DNA of 64,000 nucleotides, from contig JAPFFF010000017.1 in assembly GCA_039105265.1 (NCBI GenBank), positions 1,178,001-1,242,000 on the forward strand, written 5' to 3'. Position 1 is the first letter of the stretch; every line of letters begins with the position of its first letter. Source of the stretch: Tritrichomonas musculus. Lineage: Eukaryota > Parabasalia > Tritrichomonadida > Tritrichomonadidae. The notes beneath the pieces were generated by a model that was not told the DNA's origin, did no database searches, and saw only the letters and a program-made list of their open reading frames with translations. The translations under genes and the position numbers were made by a program. This document shows, piece after piece, positions 41,601 through 50,588 of this stretch.

Positions 41601-42227
41601 AAGTATATAAGCGTCAAATACATCTTTATTTTCTGCTTTCATAATATTATTAATTACAGAAAATTTACCTTCTTTACGGGAAGCAACAGCAATAGTGGTT
41701 CCAGTTTGGGGATCAATTGAAATATAATCAATCGAAAAGTTAAACTTAAGATCAGCTTGAAAGATAATCAAATTTTCTTTATCTTGCTCACTAGATTCTT
41801 CTTTGTTTTCAACAATTTGACAGCAAACAAGGCGGCCACTTTGAGTTCCTAAATAAAATCTTGATCTATAAAATGGATTCCAAACCACTGATCTTATAAC
41901 TTCACCCTTGAGCTTTATTTTGCCAAGTGCTTCACGACTTCTTATATCATATATTGCAATTGATCCCGAAGTTGTAGCTATAGCTATAATTGGCTGGACA
42001 ACAGATGGCGTACAGCTTCCATTATACCACCCCATAGCAGTAATATTATGATCAAAAGGTGTCCACATAAACATAGGCGAAAATTGCCCAATTTCATTTG
42101 AATATATTGATACACATTTTCCAACAGAAGTGGCCAAAAATCCACATTCACCAATAGCGCAACAATGCAATCGTGGATTTTTTGTTGGATATGGCCAATC
42201 TTTAAACGAAAGATGGATTTCAGTCAA
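38607..42227 (-). CDS. WD40 plus helical-repeat scaffold, WDR11-like
   Basis: About 1206 codons. Residues 1-340 form a first beta-propeller ('PIIAIATTSGSIAIYDIRS', 'SVVWNPFYRSRFYLGTQSGRL'). About 400-640 is acidic and low complexity, and 650-930 a second propeller ('HLMWAPGGRLIVWSFYNEKN'). About 970-1200 is an alpha solenoid ('GKINDAVDLLLIAGDYFSLV'). Two propellers plus a helical C-terminus with this motif fit WDR11, a trans-Golgi tethering and ciliary signalling scaffold; the family call is tentative. Oddity: there is no in-frame ATG at the start. The frame opens after a stop at 42239-42237 and the first coding triplets read LPVLTEIHLS; the next ATG is near residue 52, inside the first blade. 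A short upstream exon, a non-ATG start or an error is possible. Confidence 0.75.
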   Translation of the reverse strand: MTEIHLSFKDWPYPTKNPRLHCCAIGECGFLATSVGKCVSIYSNEIGQFSPMFMWTPFDHNITAMGWYNGSCTPSVVQPIIAIATTSGSIAIYDIRSREALGKIKLKGEVIRSVVWNPFYRSRFYLGTQSGRLVCCQIVENKEESSEQDKENLIIFQADLKFNFSIDYISIDPQTGTTIAVASRKEGKFSVINNIMKAENKDVFDAYILPEKNSVITSLSFFPGQVAYLIISTRQKAVLFSIPQKITIPLITADDICFISMQTDTNNELIIGSSNSVTLWKFTSNKKNILDSANEGANLEYFWNKVSQISFNTISSNIPEASMYCQLEGKVVIINHSNWITEIEERRNKLFITQRARLMPAKPLDWDFRKGSIGFCTSAGQVLITSWTPDSIIQRQKSESVPIDNNDAPNSNLSPLAQENSDNDEKRKQQLQRERYLIKEQRYRRQQMFGNNYRNRKNSTDSTDDTDDGINSASSLDDFQNNSLNERTNSRPTFSMLMDQDDDDVEFEVDSDNFEKRDNLDFSTNFVSMQASRVLKNVNNNTKPTRPGQKRVKINLIGSSDSINDISTTSLLSLGQENYENDKNHIFNEDSNNDSNGDLNSQNKNLNYKKVDDGLVLPQEVSLDNSQQHEFFLHASDVGSVGSINRTLSFVSNGSDHHSSSNNSLTGSSDNNLSYSSLQRHECGNSLKLLLSFQVADYPLSHLMWAPGGRLIVWSFYNEKNILQLVDFKRRKVTPLLKVQLNAIHVPITNLFFSKDRSMFCVLIGNQTAVFMTTSAHPTQIGTLNFKHPVIGSFDPTGKKAVFVRKDGYLYYASINYQEQVIVVSSKCKNKYLHREKRGEPTYVIWRTIGILIGTSTGNVFLLDGTQYSEDENPTEKSTEFKQIVTIENSKIVYITPVSKESFLILDDKQTAYLTKQTSKGTELTCLKKNIKNIKAASKETFLCRIAGNGKLSVLTSGSLFSPLSPPCVSRCPLMLDEDQYMSQLVHLKLKTPEEAIKACRLFGAIFIMRLIRSKINKSSLLNQTKLLFQILSNCNDFSSVAFKLALIIGDREAARTMLLQTPPKDPNYLNNMNRAALFDIKEMGESMKRVTQNLFANGKINDAVDLLLIAGDYFSLVNKYLEFNMPREAAMIIRNRIDTNDSEKNKKIAYDVATELISNKHLLLGLKVLMENDFHDQVSKIVSGIFGDEMTHLLSFLNARVHKKH

Positions 42228-43054
42228 AACAGGTAATTAAGCTAGTTGGTCAAAAAGTTACATCAAATTCTTACAATTTATATTCAGAAAATCATTTCAA
42301 TAATTGAAATAATTATTCATTATTACCATCAATAATTGTGAATTTCAACCATTTCATCAAATAATAATTTCTTATCATGATTCCTTCTGAGGATTTTATA
42401 TCTTAACGTGCATATTTAAATAATTTATAAATTTATGAATTTGTTATAAAATTATTTTTTTTTTTTTTTTTTTTTTAACAATAAACACAGACTTTTTGAG
42501 ATAAAAATGCTTAGAAAAAGTTTATACTTTGGCTATTACTTTCAAAAAGTGATATGATGTTGAATGAAGTTTAAAGACCTTATCTCATTCTGCTAATTAT
42601 TTTGATAATTTTAAATCTAACAGCATTTTTATAATACAAACCCCATAATTTTAGTTGCCCAAAGATTTATCTTTGGGCAAGGTTTAATTAGACATCAAGT
42701 AAAATTATTTGATACTTTGTCATTTATTCCCATTATCGGTTAGTAAGTTATTTGAATTTCATGTAAAAAAGAATTCGTAACTTTGATTGAGTAGTAAAAT
42801 CTCTAATTGTATTATTCGAAAGGTATATTAACCTTTTATATTATCAAAAATGAGTATTATCTCTAAATTGTTGTCTATTTTGAAAGTTTTTTTACTTTAT
42901 ATTTAATAAGTTATAAAATTTTAGTAAAAAAAAGAAGAATGAAGACATTGGCAAATTTTGCCCTGGCTCTGAAAAATATAAGCATTACATTAGAACCTTT
43001 GTTATGGAATTATAAATACAAATCATTTTCTTCAAAAAAGTTTTGGAAAACAAT
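42228..43054. other. Intergenic region with T22 tract and perfect hairpin
   Basis: No gene seen. T22 at 42455-42476. A perfect 12-bp stem is annotated separately at 42655-42680. The stretch upstream of the WDR11-like gene (42228-42420) holds several TTCATT/TTCAAT elements on the minus strand and no recognisable GTATGT donor. Confidence 0.5.
42655..42680. repeat. Perfect 12-bp hairpin (TTGCCCAAAGAT, 2-nt loop)
   Basis: TTGCCCAAAGAT, then TT, then ATCTTTGGGCAA: a perfect palindromic stem in sequence that is otherwise over 70% AT, with a GC-richer core. Could be the centre of a foldback element or a structured RNA; no further pairing outward was found. Confidence 0.75.
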
Positions 43055-43998
43055 TCACTCAATCCACTTTTACTACAAAAAAAATACAGTATTTTTGTAG
43101 CACTACAAAACTATTCAATTTTGTATTTTGCCTTGTATTATTTGTATTTTGCCTTATTATTATAGCTTATTACTCCACAGAGATATTTTTTTGTTTATTT
43201 CCACAATGTTAATTTTTTTAAATTATTTTTATCATTGATATTAAAAATATTAAAATCATCACTTAAAAATCATTTTTTAAAAAAAACAATCAAATAAAAT
43301 TACAGATAAATTTTATATCAAAAAGTTAAAAATTAAATTTTAAATCATTGAAATTTGAATTGATATTATTTATATGATACTTTAAAAAGTTAAATTTTTA
43401 ATGTTTATTTTTTTCAATTTTTTTCATGAATGAAAACTTTTTTCCTCCTCATTTTGCATTTCAAAAATCAAAAAATATGATTTTTATTTTATATATAATG
43501 TATATTATAATATATTTTATATTTAATAAAAAATGAATTATAATTGATTATTTTTATTAAATAATAATTGGCAAAAAAAACATTTTTTTGACATGATTAT
43601 GTTTTAGCTACGATATATTTAGTAATTTTGAAATTAAACAAGAAAAACATGGTTTTAACAAAAATTAACAACTTATAAATTTTTTTTTTGTACGTTAATT
43701 TATCTTTTATCGATTTAATGATATCTTTTTTATAATTTCCTTTCAACTCTGGTTTGATTTAATATACGAAAAATGTTTCATGAATGATACTCTGCTTATA
43801 AACGATTTTGAACAAGTTGAACAAAAAGTTAACAAAATATATTTAGATATTATGATGAGTAGACTGACCTATTTAAAATCTCAAAGACTAGGCTTGTTTA
43901 TATGGTTAACATTTGGATTAACACAGAATGGCATGCAAATCCACTTGTGAACATCCAAATTGAGCGTTTGTAGTTTTTAGCAAAAGTGGATTGAGTGA
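43055..43998. repeat. 944-bp element bounded by 21-bp inverted repeats
   Basis: 43055-43075 and the reverse complement of 43978-43998 agree at 20 of 21 positions (core CACTCAATCCACTTTT). The interior is AT-rich, with a local CTACAAAAA/TTTTTGTAG hairpin near 43073-43101 and no open frame. No clear target-site duplication. Candidate non-autonomous DNA transposon, ending 40 nt before the next element. Confidence 0.5.
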
Positions 43999-44038
43999 TT
44001 GATTAACACAATTTTTTTAATGCAATCATAATCAATAA

Positions 44039-45991
44039 AAAGGTGCGAGAACTAAATATACAAAAAATAACCGTTTTATAATTTTTCAAATATCTCATAA
44101 TATTTTAAATATTTTATACTATTTAAAATAAATATAATATATATTTATTGTATAATAATTAAAAAATAATATTTTATTTCTGGAACCTCATTATAGATAC
44201 TGAAAAATGCATATCTATTTTGGGGAACAAAAAACTAAATAATTCAATAAATAATTGTTATTTTTGTTTGATAGATGCTTATTAATGTTTTTAATTATAT
44301 CAGAAATCTTTATAAATGATAAAATTAAGATTTTATATTAATTTAGCTGAGATATATTTAAAACACAATCAAAAAACTAATATTTTAAAAATATCTCAAT
44401 TTTTTTTTGTTTCTATGGGGATAACTACTTATAATTTTACTGCATTTTTTATTTGTATTATTATATTTTTAAATGAAATGAAATGGCTCGGGAGACGCCA
44501 TTTTAGTTTTTTTAAATCAAATTCAGAGAAGTAGGATTTATTCCTCTCAATTGCATTCAATTTACAAAATTTAATAAAAAAGTATAGATATTTGATATTT
44601 CAAGTTGAAAAGAACATATAGTAATTTTACATATTATTTGATACATGATATATTATGCAAAAAAATCATTTTCGTTGAGTTTTGGATGAGTCAGTCGAAA
44701 TATTAAAATCAACATATCTTTATTAAATTTTATATAAATTGGGAATGTAATGCATTATTTCGGTTTATATCAACAATATATTTCTTATTAAGCTTGAAAT
44801 TCCTCATTTAAATCTAAATTTGGCAAATAAAAAGCTTTTTTATTTTTGAAGTTCCCATGTAAAAAATGGCCCTATCATTCTCAATAAAACTTATCTATTA
44901 TATTAAATGTAATATTTAATGCTTATAAACATTTTTATATACGAAACGTTAGAGCCATTTTTAAGATACAAATGCTATTTATATATGGCCAAAATTGTTT
45001 TTAATATTTGACTATCCATTCAATTAATTGATAAAGCTTTATTAAATATATGTTTTGATTGATTTTATTAAATTCTGAGAATTAGGATTTATTCCTCTCA
45101 ATTTAAAAAATGGACAAAAAAGTAAAGAAAATGAGCATTTCTATTTAAGAAAACTTAATAAAATTTACAAAAATTAAATATTGCATTGAAATATTTATAA
45201 ATATATATTTATTATTGTATGAAAAGGAAATTGATGAAAAAATTATTATTAGCATATTTTGATTATTTTTTAACAAAGCATGAATTTGGTTATATTATTT
45301 CAAATAGATCGCAAATATAAATAGAATTTTCAATCAAAATCTGGATTTTATTTAAAATTCGTCGAATAAAATGGATTTAACATTTAACAATGAATAATTA
45401 AAAAATGGCCCTATGAATTTTGGTGAAACAGTTTTATTTAAATAAATATACAATTTACTCACTATTCTACAATTTTTTTTATTATCCTTAGAGCCATTTT
45501 TGAGATATGATTATGAAAAAAATATTTGGCCAGATTTCTCAGAAATTTTAATAAATAATGATGAAAAAGCTTTCAACTGAAGATTTATTATTATTTTTTA
45601 TACAAAACTATTCAACAATTAATCACAATTTGGAAAAAGAAGGCTTCGATGATGATGAATTTGAAGAAAAATTAAATTTTCACTATAAAATTGGGCTCAG
45701 ATTATTAAAAAGATGGACTTCCGTACTAAAGTAAAATTAAAAGCTCCTAATTAATAAAAAATTAATTTTTAATAACTAAAAATAGCATAAATAATATTAT
45801 ATTTATATTTTAAAAAATTGAATGGTTTATATATTAATATATTCAAATCTATAAAATAATTAAATAATAAATATTTTGGCAACTACGGAGAGAAAGATCA
45901 CAAAATTAAAATATGATATTTATCATTTTATAATGTATATTGTATTTCAAAATTTTGTTGTAATTTTAAAAAAGAGAGTTCTCGCACCTCT
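44039..45991. mobile_element. Non-autonomous DNA transposon (1.95 kb) with 15-bp TIRs and 8-bp target duplication
   Basis: Left end AAAGGTGCGAGAACT (44039-44053) matches the reverse complement of 45977-45991 at 14 of 15 positions, 13 of them consecutive. Immediately outside, ATCAATAA occurs at 44031-44038 and again at 45992-45999, a perfect 8-bp direct repeat. An 8-bp duplication with short TIRs is the pattern of hAT, P or Merlin-type elements; the terminal bases do not decide which. No transposase is present (longest frame 72 codons), so it depended on enzymes in trans. The inside carries a diverged tandem duplication of about 540 bp and repeated AAATGGC/GCCATTT hairpins. Confidence 0.75.
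44532..45501. repeat. Diverged ~540-bp tandem duplication inside the transposon
   Basis: Ordered matching blocks recur: 44532-44552 with 45083-45103 (21/21), 44871-44885 with 45400-45414 (15/15), 44949-44962 with 45488-45501 (14/14), then TGGCCA-containing segments. Offsets are 551, 529 and 539 nt, so two copies of a unit of about 540 bp lie head to tail with small indels. Each copy has an inverted pair AAAAATGGCCCTA / TAGAGCCATTTTT that can fold; a compact third hairpin AAATGGC/GCCATTT is at 44481-44503. Confidence 0.7.
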
Positions 45992-46063
45992 ATCAATAAC
46001 AAAAAAGAGTAAAAAATATAAAATCAATTTATTAAACAAAAAATAATGAAATTATATGAGAAT

Positions 46064-47446
46064 TCATTCATTTGGATCTTCTTCTTTGTAGTAATATTTC
46101 TGTAGTCCCGAAATAATATCATGATTAATGTCATCATCAGGCATTAAATTCAATTCGGATAAAGTTTCTGCAATCAAAAAATAGTCTGGTACTTTTCTTA
46201 AATCTCTGCCTGCTACCAAGAAAGCATGGCCAATTAACCCAAGCAAATTGAATATTTTTTGATTTATTTCACCTGAAGAATCAACCAAGCTGGCTGATAA
46301 TATACTTAAACCACCTGCAAATCCAAAATCAATTGCAAATGGCTTATTTATTTCACATATTTTAATAAAATAGTTGAAAATATTCTTCTTTTCAATATAG
46401 CTCGAAAAAGAGCATTTCAATGCGGCAATAACTATAATTTCTTTAATATCAGGTTGAAAGAAAGAAATATAATTGGCGAAAAGTTTAAATATTTTGGCTC
46501 TTGCCTTAACTCCAACTTTCATATCATAACATTGTATAGCCAAATTATTACGAAAATCTTTACAGCGCATGAGATGCGATATAATGTTTTTATCTTTGAT
46601 TTTTGAAATTGTTTTTAAAAGTTGCAATAATACTTTCTGAGGTGCTGCTGTTAAATTAATTAGATTATTTGCTAAAAGTGGATGCTCAGAAAGATTGAGA
46701 CCATGATTCAACATCTTTTCTAACATCGAAAGAGCGGCCAAATGAGAAAAATCGGATTTATAATTAAAATAAACATCAATTTTTAAAATCACGTCGGGGA
46801 TAAATAATGGATCAAATTTTTGGTCAAGCAAGGCATCAAAAGCTCTGCATTCCTTTCTTATAAGTTTGTTTATATTAGCGCAATCAGCTAAAATAAAATC
46901 CATTGATTTATCAAAAGCATCGTTTTCGATAATAAGATGACCAAAACTTTTGTTTTGTTGACAGACACGATAAATAAAGTCAAGTAGTAAAAGATTTAGA
47001 GAATATATTCCATATGAAAATAGATAAACACATCTTTTTGCAATTTCTGATAAAATCTGTGGATTAAAATCTACAGGTACAAAAATGATGATACATAAAA
47101 GTAAGTCGAGCGCTTCTTCAGTAACAAGAGGAACATCATGTTCGAGAAATAAAGTGACAATTTGGCGTAAAGATCCAGTAAATTTAAGAAAATATTCAAC
47201 AAGATTCCTATTTTTTGCAAGTAACACATAAGATTTAAAAAAGCGAAGAGATCTCACAACTTCTCTGAATTTCTCTGAATAAAGTTTTTGAACCATAGAC
47301 ACAAAGTGCTTTCTATAAAAGTCAAAATTCAATTCTGTTTCAAGAATTTCTTCTTCTTCTTCCAAATCTCTCATTATATCGAGAGCTTTTGCCATTCTTC
47401 CTTTTTCTTTAAGACTTTGGATTGTAAAAGGGTTAATGAAGGACAT
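46064..47446 (-). CDS. ARM/HEAT-like helical-repeat protein (460 aa), function unknown
   Basis: The ATG at 47446 is preceded by TTCATTGAATTT on the minus strand. The protein is a succession of amphipathic helices ('LVTEEALDLLLCIIIFV', 'QKVLLQLLKTISKIKDKN', 'INQKIFNLLGLIGHAFL'), consistent with an armadillo-type solenoid, with an acidic N-terminus ('LEEEEEILETEL'). No catalytic motif or membrane segment. Such ARM-like proteins form large families in trichomonads. It is divergent from the calnexin gene, 100 nt away. Confidence 0.75.
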   Translation of the reverse strand: MSFINPFTIQSLKEKGRMAKALDIMRDLEEEEEILETELNFDFYRKHFVSMVQKLYSEKFREVVRSLRFFKSYVLLAKNRNLVEYFLKFTGSLRQIVTLFLEHDVPLVTEEALDLLLCIIIFVPVDFNPQILSEIAKRCVYLFSYGIYSLNLLLLDFIYRVCQQNKSFGHLIIENDAFDKSMDFILADCANINKLIRKECRAFDALLDQKFDPLFIPDVILKIDVYFNYKSDFSHLAALSMLEKMLNHGLNLSEHPLLANNLINLTAAPQKVLLQLLKTISKIKDKNIISHLMRCKDFRNNLAIQCYDMKVGVKARAKIFKLFANYISFFQPDIKEIIVIAALKCSFSSYIEKKNIFNYFIKICEINKPFAIDFGFAGGLSILSASLVDSSGEINQKIFNLLGLIGHAFLVAGRDLRKVPDYFLIAETLSELNLMPDDDINHDIISGLQKYYYKEEDPNE

Positions 47447-47546
47447 TTCTTAAAATAATATGTTGAAAAGGAAAATTTTTAAATTCAATGAATTTTCTCA
47501 AAAAAATTCAATAAAGTAAAAAATTCAATGGTTTTTCTTTAGTCAT

Positions 47547-48974
47547 ATGATTTTTTTATATATTTCGTGTATTTCTTGCCAAGCCAATCAAAAATTTAAA
47601 AACAAATTTTTATTTTCCGATTTTTTTGATGATTCTTCATGGACAGATCGTTGGAAGTTCACTAAATTAAAAAATTATACTGGAATCTGGTCACATCATA
47701 TGACCTCCAATAGATCTTACATCCAAATGGATAAATCAAATTCTTTCCACGGAATCTCAGCAAAATTTAATTCTCCATTATCTTTTATTGGAGATCAATT
47801 TATAATTCAATATGAAGTAGCTTCAGTATTACCAACAGTAACGTGCTCAGGAGCATATATAAAACTCTTTGGAAATAAAAATTTTAATCAAGATATGTTA
47901 TCCAATGAAACAAATTATATCATCATGTTTGGACCTGATCAATGTGGAGAAACAAACAAAGTTCACTTTATTCTAAATCATTGGAATCCTGTTTTGAAAA
48001 AATTTGAAGAAAAACAAATGATATATAATCCAGTTGCCAACATATCCATAAGCCCCAAAATATTTACATTGATCATTAAATCTAATAATAAAATTGAAAT
48101 CAGAATCAATACAAAACCATCATTTTTTGGTTCATTTTTTTCTGATTTTCAACCACCAATTAATCCTCCACATGAAATTGATGATCCGACCGATATGAAA
48201 CCTCAAGATTGGGATGATAATGAATATATTATTGATGAAGAACATAGTAAAAAGCCCGATGATTGGGATGAAAATCAACCAGAATTCATTCCAGATCCTG
48301 ACAAACTCAATCCTCCTTCAGGATGGCTAATTAATGAACCGAAAATGATTCTTGACCCATCATCTGTGAAGCCTGATGAATGGGATGAATCAATATACGG
48401 AAAATGGGAGCCAAAAATGGTTCCCAATCCAAAATGCATCGGGGCTCCAGGTTGTGGCCCTTATGAACCGCCACTCATTATAAATCCGAAATTTGTAGGG
48501 CCATGGGAACCACCAATGCAACGGAATTTGAATTATAAAGGAAAATGGCGACCAAGAAAAATTGTCAATCCTCTTTATTATGAAGACAAAGAACCATTCA
48601 AATTTGCAAACTTGACTGGAATTGGATTTGACTTATGGACTGTTGATGGCGGCATCCAATTCACGAATATTATTGTTTCTGATAATATAAATGATGTTGA
48701 TATGTTCAATAGAGAAAATTATCCTCATTTTTTTGAAAATGAGAATTCCAAAGATATAATTCAAAACGAAGGATTTATTTTTAAAGATAAAATTACAGAT
48801 TTATTAAACTCGAATAAGTATAAAGTAAAAGAAGAGGCAGAAAAAGAGCCGTTCTCTCTTGATCTTTGCAAAAATTTAATTATCAGTAGCTTTAAAGAAA
48901 AACCATTTGCTACAATTTGTTTAACAGCATTTATAATAGTAACGCCGATCTTTTCTGCAATATATGTTTGCTAA
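47547..48974 (+). CDS. Calnexin (ER lectin chaperone)
   Basis: 475 aa. Signal peptide 'MIFLYISCISCQA', then the lectin domain. 'YIMFGPDQCGETNKVHFI' matches the family signature KxHFIF around 'MFGPDxCG'. The P-domain is about 210-341. It has repeated 'KPQDWDDNEY', 'KPDDWDEN' and 'KPDEWDES' modules, then type-2 modules 'GPWEPPMQRNLNYKGKWRPR'. A lectin segment follows ('IGFDLWTVDGGIQFTNI'). The C-terminal hydrophobic segment 'TICLTAFIIVTPIFSAIYV' ends at the stop, so a membrane anchor is present but no cytosolic tail. Calnexin folds N-glycoproteins in the ER with ERp57-type partners. Confidence 0.92.
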   Translation: MIFLYISCISCQANQKFKNKFLFSDFFDDSSWTDRWKFTKLKNYTGIWSHHMTSNRSYIQMDKSNSFHGISAKFNSPLSFIGDQFIIQYEVASVLPTVTCSGAYIKLFGNKNFNQDMLSNETNYIIMFGPDQCGETNKVHFILNHWNPVLKKFEEKQMIYNPVANISISPKIFTLIIKSNNKIEIRINTKPSFFGSFFSDFQPPINPPHEIDDPTDMKPQDWDDNEYIIDEEHSKKPDDWDENQPEFIPDPDKLNPPSGWLINEPKMILDPSSVKPDEWDESIYGKWEPKMVPNPKCIGAPGCGPYEPPLIINPKFVGPWEPPMQRNLNYKGKWRPRKIVNPLYYEDKEPFKFANLTGIGFDLWTVDGGIQFTNIIVSDNINDVDMFNRENYPHFFENENSKDIIQNEGFIFKDKITDLLNSNKYKVKEEAEKEPFSLDLCKNLIISSFKEKPFATICLTAFIIVTPIFSAIYVC

Positions 48975-49330
48975 CTTGTTTTTATTTTCAGAAATCATCT
49001 ATTTATAAATATGCTAACTTATCCATCGTTTTTTTTTTTTTTTTTTTTATATCTTATTTGTGTAAAAAAATATTTTTTCATACTTTATGTATGCTGAACA
49101 TGAAGATGAATAGATAAATGAGTAAAATGGTATTTATAAAGGATTTCAAATAATCTATTTTCTTCCAATGGGATAATTAAAATAATAATATTGATCCAAA
49201 TAACCATGCAATTTGGAAATCAATACACTTGATATAGATATATAAATAAATTTCTCGATTGTTCAAAAGTTAAAATTTTTCAAAGAATGAATAAATTTTT
49301 CAATACTTGAATAAATTTTCTGAGAAATAA
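48975..49330. other. Intergenic with T20 tract
   Basis: About 356 nt between two plus-strand genes; T20 at 49029-49048. TTCAATACTTG about 20-30 nt before the next ATG is an initiator candidate. No gene seen. Confidence 0.5.
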
Positions 49331-50377
49331 ATGCTTTCAGGCTCCACTCTTTCCCCATATCATATTGGAGCAAGAATTGGACAGGGATCATTTGGTGAAA
49401 TTTATGTTGTCAGAAATGTAAACGATAACCAGCTTTACGCATTAAAAGTGGAACCAGCAAACACTTCACGAAAAATATTAGAATTTGAAGTAATGGTTTT
49501 AAAAAAGATTAATCCTTCTCCATTTTTTCCAACATTTATAGCATGTGGACAAACACAAAAAATAAAATGGTATGTAATGGAACTTCTTGGTCCTTCACTA
49601 GCAACCGTTGTTCATAGACTACCTTCGCATCGTTTATCATTAAGCACAGGGCTACGTGTTTCATCTTTAGTTCTGCGGGGAATTAAAGCATTTCATGAAA
49701 AAGGATTTATTCATCGAGATATCAAACCATCAAATATATTATTACGCAGATCACGTGAATTTCCAATTGCAATAATCGATTTTGGATTATCAAAGCAATA
49801 TATTGACAGGAAAAACGGCCAAATAATTCCTGCACGTGCACATCCTGGATTTCGTGGAACTGCTGTATATGCATCTCCAAATGCTCATATGCATCAAGAC
49901 TTAGGCAGGAGAGATGACCTTATTTCATGGTATTATATGATTATTGATTTACTTAGCGGTTCACTTCCATGGAGAACTCTTGAAACTCGAGCAGAAATTT
50001 TGCATTTAAAACGAAAGATCCCTATGAGTGAGCTTGGCGAAACAATTTTACCTCAAATTGGAGAAATATGGAAAATTATTTCAATTTTAAAATATCAAGA
50101 CAGACCTGATTATGAAAAAATTGACAATTTACTGAGCCAAGCAATGGAACAAAATGAAATTCATGATGATGATGAATGGGAATGGCATCCGCAAATTCTA
50201 CAGATGGACGGCAATGATGAAACTTTCCTTAATCAACAAAGAAAAAGTACTTCTTCATCTTCTAGAGAAGTAATAGAAGAAATGCAATATGTAAAAAAAA
50301 AGTATAATTTAAGTAAGCAGCCACTACTCAGAAATCGTGAAGAAGAAGTTGATAATTGTTGTTGTTTGTTATTATAG
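49331..50377 (+). CDS. CK1-family kinase with CaaX-like cysteine-rich C-terminus
   Basis: 348 aa. Glycine loop 'GQGSFGEIY' (17-25), ATP lysine K39 in 'YALKVE', 'HRDIKPSN' (Asp about 130), 'DFGLSK' (Asp about 150), and the CK1-type 'FRGTAVYASPNAH' and 'GRRDDLIS'. The tail (about 295-348) is polar and Ser-rich and ends 'DNCCCLLL'. The last four residues (CLLL) fit a prenylation CaaX box, with two extra cysteines for palmitoylation. Membrane anchoring through C-terminal lipids is known for yeast YCK1/YCK2 (palmitoyl), so this kinase is probably plasma- or vesicle-membrane-bound. Catalytically complete. Confidence 0.92.
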   Translation: MLSGSTLSPYHIGARIGQGSFGEIYVVRNVNDNQLYALKVEPANTSRKILEFEVMVLKKINPSPFFPTFIACGQTQKIKWYVMELLGPSLATVVHRLPSHRLSLSTGLRVSSLVLRGIKAFHEKGFIHRDIKPSNILLRRSREFPIAIIDFGLSKQYIDRKNGQIIPARAHPGFRGTAVYASPNAHMHQDLGRRDDLISWYYMIIDLLSGSLPWRTLETRAEILHLKRKIPMSELGETILPQIGEIWKIISILKYQDRPDYEKIDNLLSQAMEQNEIHDDDEWEWHPQILQMDGNDETFLNQQRKSTSSSSREVIEEMQYVKKKYNLSKQPLLRNREEEVDNCCCLLL

Positions 50378-50588
50378 TTATTTATTAATATTGTATTTTG
50401 TTTGTTTTGTTTATTATGTTATCTAAATTATCTTTTACAACGTCTAATAAAGTTCATTCTATAAGAAGGATTTTTAATTCAAAATACACTAATTCATAAT
50501 GAATTTATTGGTAAATCACAGATTTCGCGTGATTCAATTTTTCCCTAAAAAATAGCATGCAATCTGAGGTTATGATAAAAAAAATAAT

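Noticed and set aside
44316-44534. 72-codon frame inside the TIR transposon as a possible transposase remnant
   Set aside because: No catalytic or DNA-binding motif and hydrophobic AT-type composition; not supported as a gene.
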